Assembly: GCA_937951615.1 (NCBI GenBank)
Contig: CALFBH010000098.1
Span: 1 to 36,277 of the forward strand
Source: an uncultured Saprospiraceae bacterium
Lineage (GTDB): Bacteria; Bacteroidota; Bacteroidia; Chitinophagales; Saprospiraceae
Direction: 5' to 3'
Length of the DNA: 36,277 nt
Shown here: piece after piece, positions 35,201 to 36,277 of the stretch
Layout: every line of letters starts with the position of its first letter
Position numbering within the stretch: the first letter of the stretch is position 1
Program-made: the position numbers and the translations under genes
The notes under the pieces: generated by a model
What the model was told of the DNA's origin: nothing
What the model saw: the letters and a program-made list of their open reading frames with translations, nothing else
Database searches by the model: none

Positions 35201-36277
35201 TGCTGCGGGTGGAGCAAGTCCTTATACTTATCTCTGGACAGGCCCAGGTGGTCCATATTCTACACAAAATTTAAATGGACTTTCTGCGGGTACTTATAAT
35301 CTGGTGATTACAGATGCTAATGGCTGTACAGACAATGCAAGCGTTATTATAGATGAGCCTGCCCCTATTATGGTTACAACAAGTGCTGATGTTACCATCT
35401 GCAACACAGAAAGCATAGACATTTCAGCTTCAGCTACAGGAGGTTCTGGAACATACATTTACACTTGGGATAATGGTTTAGGAACAGGAGCTTCACAAAC
35501 AGTCAGTCCTTCAGTAACCACAATATATACTGTAACCGTTGCTGATGCAAGTACTCCAACTTGTACAGCAGTAGGTAGTGTTACAGTAACTGTAAATCCT
35601 CAGATCATTCCAACCTTTGCCCAACTCGGCCCACTATGCCAAAACAGCACCGCCCCAACTTTAGCAACAACATCCGATAATGGCATAACAGGAACGTGGA
35701 ATCCATCAACAATAAGCACAGCGAATCCTGGCACAACAACGTATACCTTCACACCCGACAATGCCGCCCAATGTGGTATCCCCACAATGATGGATATTAT
35801 AATAGATGCGGAGATCATTCCAACCTTTGCCCAGCTAGGCCCATTATGTCAAAACACAACCGCCCCAACTTTAGAAACAACATCCGATAATGGTATAACA
35901 GGAACGTGGTCTCCGGCAACAATAAGCACAACGAGTGCCGGCACAACAACGTATACCTTCACACCCGACAATGCAGCGCAATGTGGTATCCCCACAATGA
36001 TGGATATTATAATAGATGCGGAGATCATTCCAACCTTTGCCCAACTCGGCCCATTATGTCAAAACAGCATCGCCCCAACTTTAGCAACAACATCCGATAA
36101 TGGTATAACAGGAACATGGTCTCCATCAACAATAAGCACAACAAGTGCTGGCACAACAACGTATACCTTCACACCCGACAATGCAGCTCAATGTGGTATC
36201 CCCACAATGATGGATATTATAATAGATGCGGAGATTATTCCAACCTTTGCCCAGCTAGGACCATTATGCCAAAACAG
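32295..36277 (+). CDS. Second very large secreted surface protein, SprB/Ig-like repeats (3' end outside window)
   Basis: The frame is open from ATG 32295 to the right edge, 1327 codons, without a stop. A second ATG at 32301 is an equally good start. A signal peptide (about 1-26, ending LLLAQ) is followed by a region with FWIEVPIDVG and later a domain with MWYSFTVTP (about residues 195-350), as in other Bacteroidota secreted proteins. Next come SprB-like and Ig/PKD-like modules such as PSCGEDNGSIVI, YTVTVTDSGSPGC and PYTYLWTGPGGPYST. From about residue 1104 there is a 70-residue tandem repeat (IPTFAQLGPLCQNS..., GITGTWSPSTISTTSAGTTT). Such proteins usually end in a T9SS type B domain, which would lie beyond the window. 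Role: probable adhesin or surface coat. Confidence 0.9.
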   Translation, partial: MNMRTYLPTIAICAFFFLNTQLLLAQSGDTPCAAVEPFYTVTSPLCPGGYTNVVEFQTGNGTQSGVANPGDCPGGVWNNPIDFWIEVPIDVGIGVVEFDMSWSGCGLFCVTNPGYAVYYSPNGNCNNISYIAGTCDGDDGAFPTQDFTQYIYNLAGNGNESVFIRLWETDNQDADVDVQINVAAPNDFCEYAVPLSGEGCNYGATDFNEPDSWSPENYSGVNCAGTDPWFSNENGMWYSFTVTPFTQQPITIDILNIDCDDTGLGTLQMGIWQNNGSCTLSSGTFIGCSVGTGNVGLGPFNLANGDYYLYVDGQGGANCTWEFESEQLLCGEVGFDDITANSPYVCDDAAVLLESWDVNEGETNNYIQPGFFLELSTDAFSDTENHLVVYDSDGVTPIWCYGTAALCAGLGTYEGALPDNNIFELNGYYFEAGQTYSIQFCDSFGDGTLPYNIYDIASGTILVDGVTNPLVFTTAGQCITINFGPITGTATFSGPGVTNLNSGYGYFDPNIAGPGTHTITYEWDNGLECNDAASQTVTVLAPTISIVDVVQPSCGEDNGSIVIAGGNGNNITYSIDNGPQQSSGTFSGLGLGFYTVTVHVGDCETSDIVILFGSEAPSVNIIPSNPEFCTGESVALTAIGSGANGPPFTYSWTTPTGTASGITITASSPGTYTVTVTDSGSPGCTAATSINVTENALPAATLTPTDITCNGLTNGMIDLIPGAGSATPLTYAWTGPGGPYSTQNLTGLSVGTYTVVITDANNCSETFTTAIAQPPEVTATIDPIPPLCDDADVPLSATGGGGTLIGANPNYDYSWATNGTGVFDDNTSPTPIVTGASNGDVFTVTVVDDNGCPRSSSITLFMFTSPLAIIDPSPIASFCPGGSVDLTAIGIEGNGTYTYLWELPGGSTSGTNPLTANTVGTYTVTITDQAGCTGTNSVNVTQNSPPIAIVDDQNDISCNGEDDGQIEVFAAGGASPYTYLWTGPGGPYSTQNLNGLSAGTYNLVITDANGCTDNASVIIDEPAPIMVTTSADVTICNTESIDISASATGGSGTYIYTWDNGLGTGASQTVSPSVTTIYTVTVADASTPTCTAVGSVTVTVNPQIIPTFAQLGPLCQNSTAPTLATTSDNGITGTWNPSTISTANPGTTTYTFTPDNAAQCGIPTMMDIIIDAEIIPTFAQLGPLCQNTTAPTLETTSDNGITGTWSPATISTTSAGTTTYTFTPDNAAQCGIPTMMDIIIDAEIIPTFAQLGPLCQNSIAPTLATTSDNGITGTWSPSTISTTSAGTTTYTFTPDNAAQCGIPTMMDIIIDAEIIPTFAQLGPLCQN
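35604..36277 (+). repeat. 210-bp tandem repeats inside the second giant gene
   Basis: Copies begin at 35604, 35814, 36024 and 36234 (the last cut by the window end), exactly 210 bp apart, coding for 70 residues each. The copies differ at only a few bases, including silent positions, so amplification is recent. Copy number beyond the edge is unknown. Confidence 0.95.

Noticed and set aside
35696-36100. Two similar 64-codon plus-strand frames in the right-end repeats
   Set aside because: They are the same out-of-frame reading of two copies of the 210-bp repeat, inside the open frame of the large surface protein.

Overview
The window looks like a chromosomal segment of a Bacteroidota bacterium, probably of the Saprospiria/Chitinophagia type; that placement is an inference, since no rRNA is present. 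The signs are: proteins with type IX secretion (T9SS) C-terminal domains of both type A and type B, giant SprB-repeat proteins, a fused SecDF, a two-component sensor with a periplasmic propeller, an IPTL-CTERM-like remnant, and promoter-like TAnnTTTG boxes. I saw no rRNA, tRNA, CRISPR array, phage gene or intact transposase.

Layout. Positions 2-12076 are the 3' part of one enormous cell-surface protein gene (4024 codons visible, running off the left edge), made of 50 complete SprB-type modules followed by a T9SS type B sorting domain and a UUCG-loop terminator. Next comes a two-gene unit: a dienoyl-CoA isomerase-like crotonase and a lipoprotein (12389-13948). A YjjG-like HAD nucleotidase (minus) and a sugar-nucleotidyltransferase (plus) diverge from a region holding a perfect 36-bp palindrome. 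A VapBC toxin-antitoxin pair, an MtfA-like metallopeptidase with a SEC-C tail and a DUF2461 protein follow on the minus strand. Between the last two lies about 930 bp of gene-free DNA with three inverted-repeat families and a coding remnant ending in an IPTL-CTERM-like tail. Then come secDF (19402-22497) with a strong terminator, two tandem paralogous secreted esterases with different C-terminal modules (22686-25235), a 1145-residue sensor histidine kinase and a GT4 glycosyltransferase (both minus), mnmE (plus), a small secreted protein, and the start of a second very large surface protein (32295 to the right edge) that enters an array of 210-bp tandem repeats.

How the genes fit together. Much of the window serves export and the cell surface. 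SecDF drives Sec translocation, the first step for T9SS cargo. The two giant proteins and at least the first esterase are likely T9SS cargo. The sensor kinase could respond to an extracellular ligand, but no partner regulator is present. The rest (mnmE, HAD nucleotidase, nucleotidyltransferase, crotonase) is housekeeping metabolism. No convincing new multi-gene system was found. The most notable signals are the organisation of the giant repeat gene (five-module higher-order repeat, paired extra cysteines), the C-terminal module swap between the twin esterases, the 36-bp palindrome over a promoter, and the IPTL-CTERM remnant.
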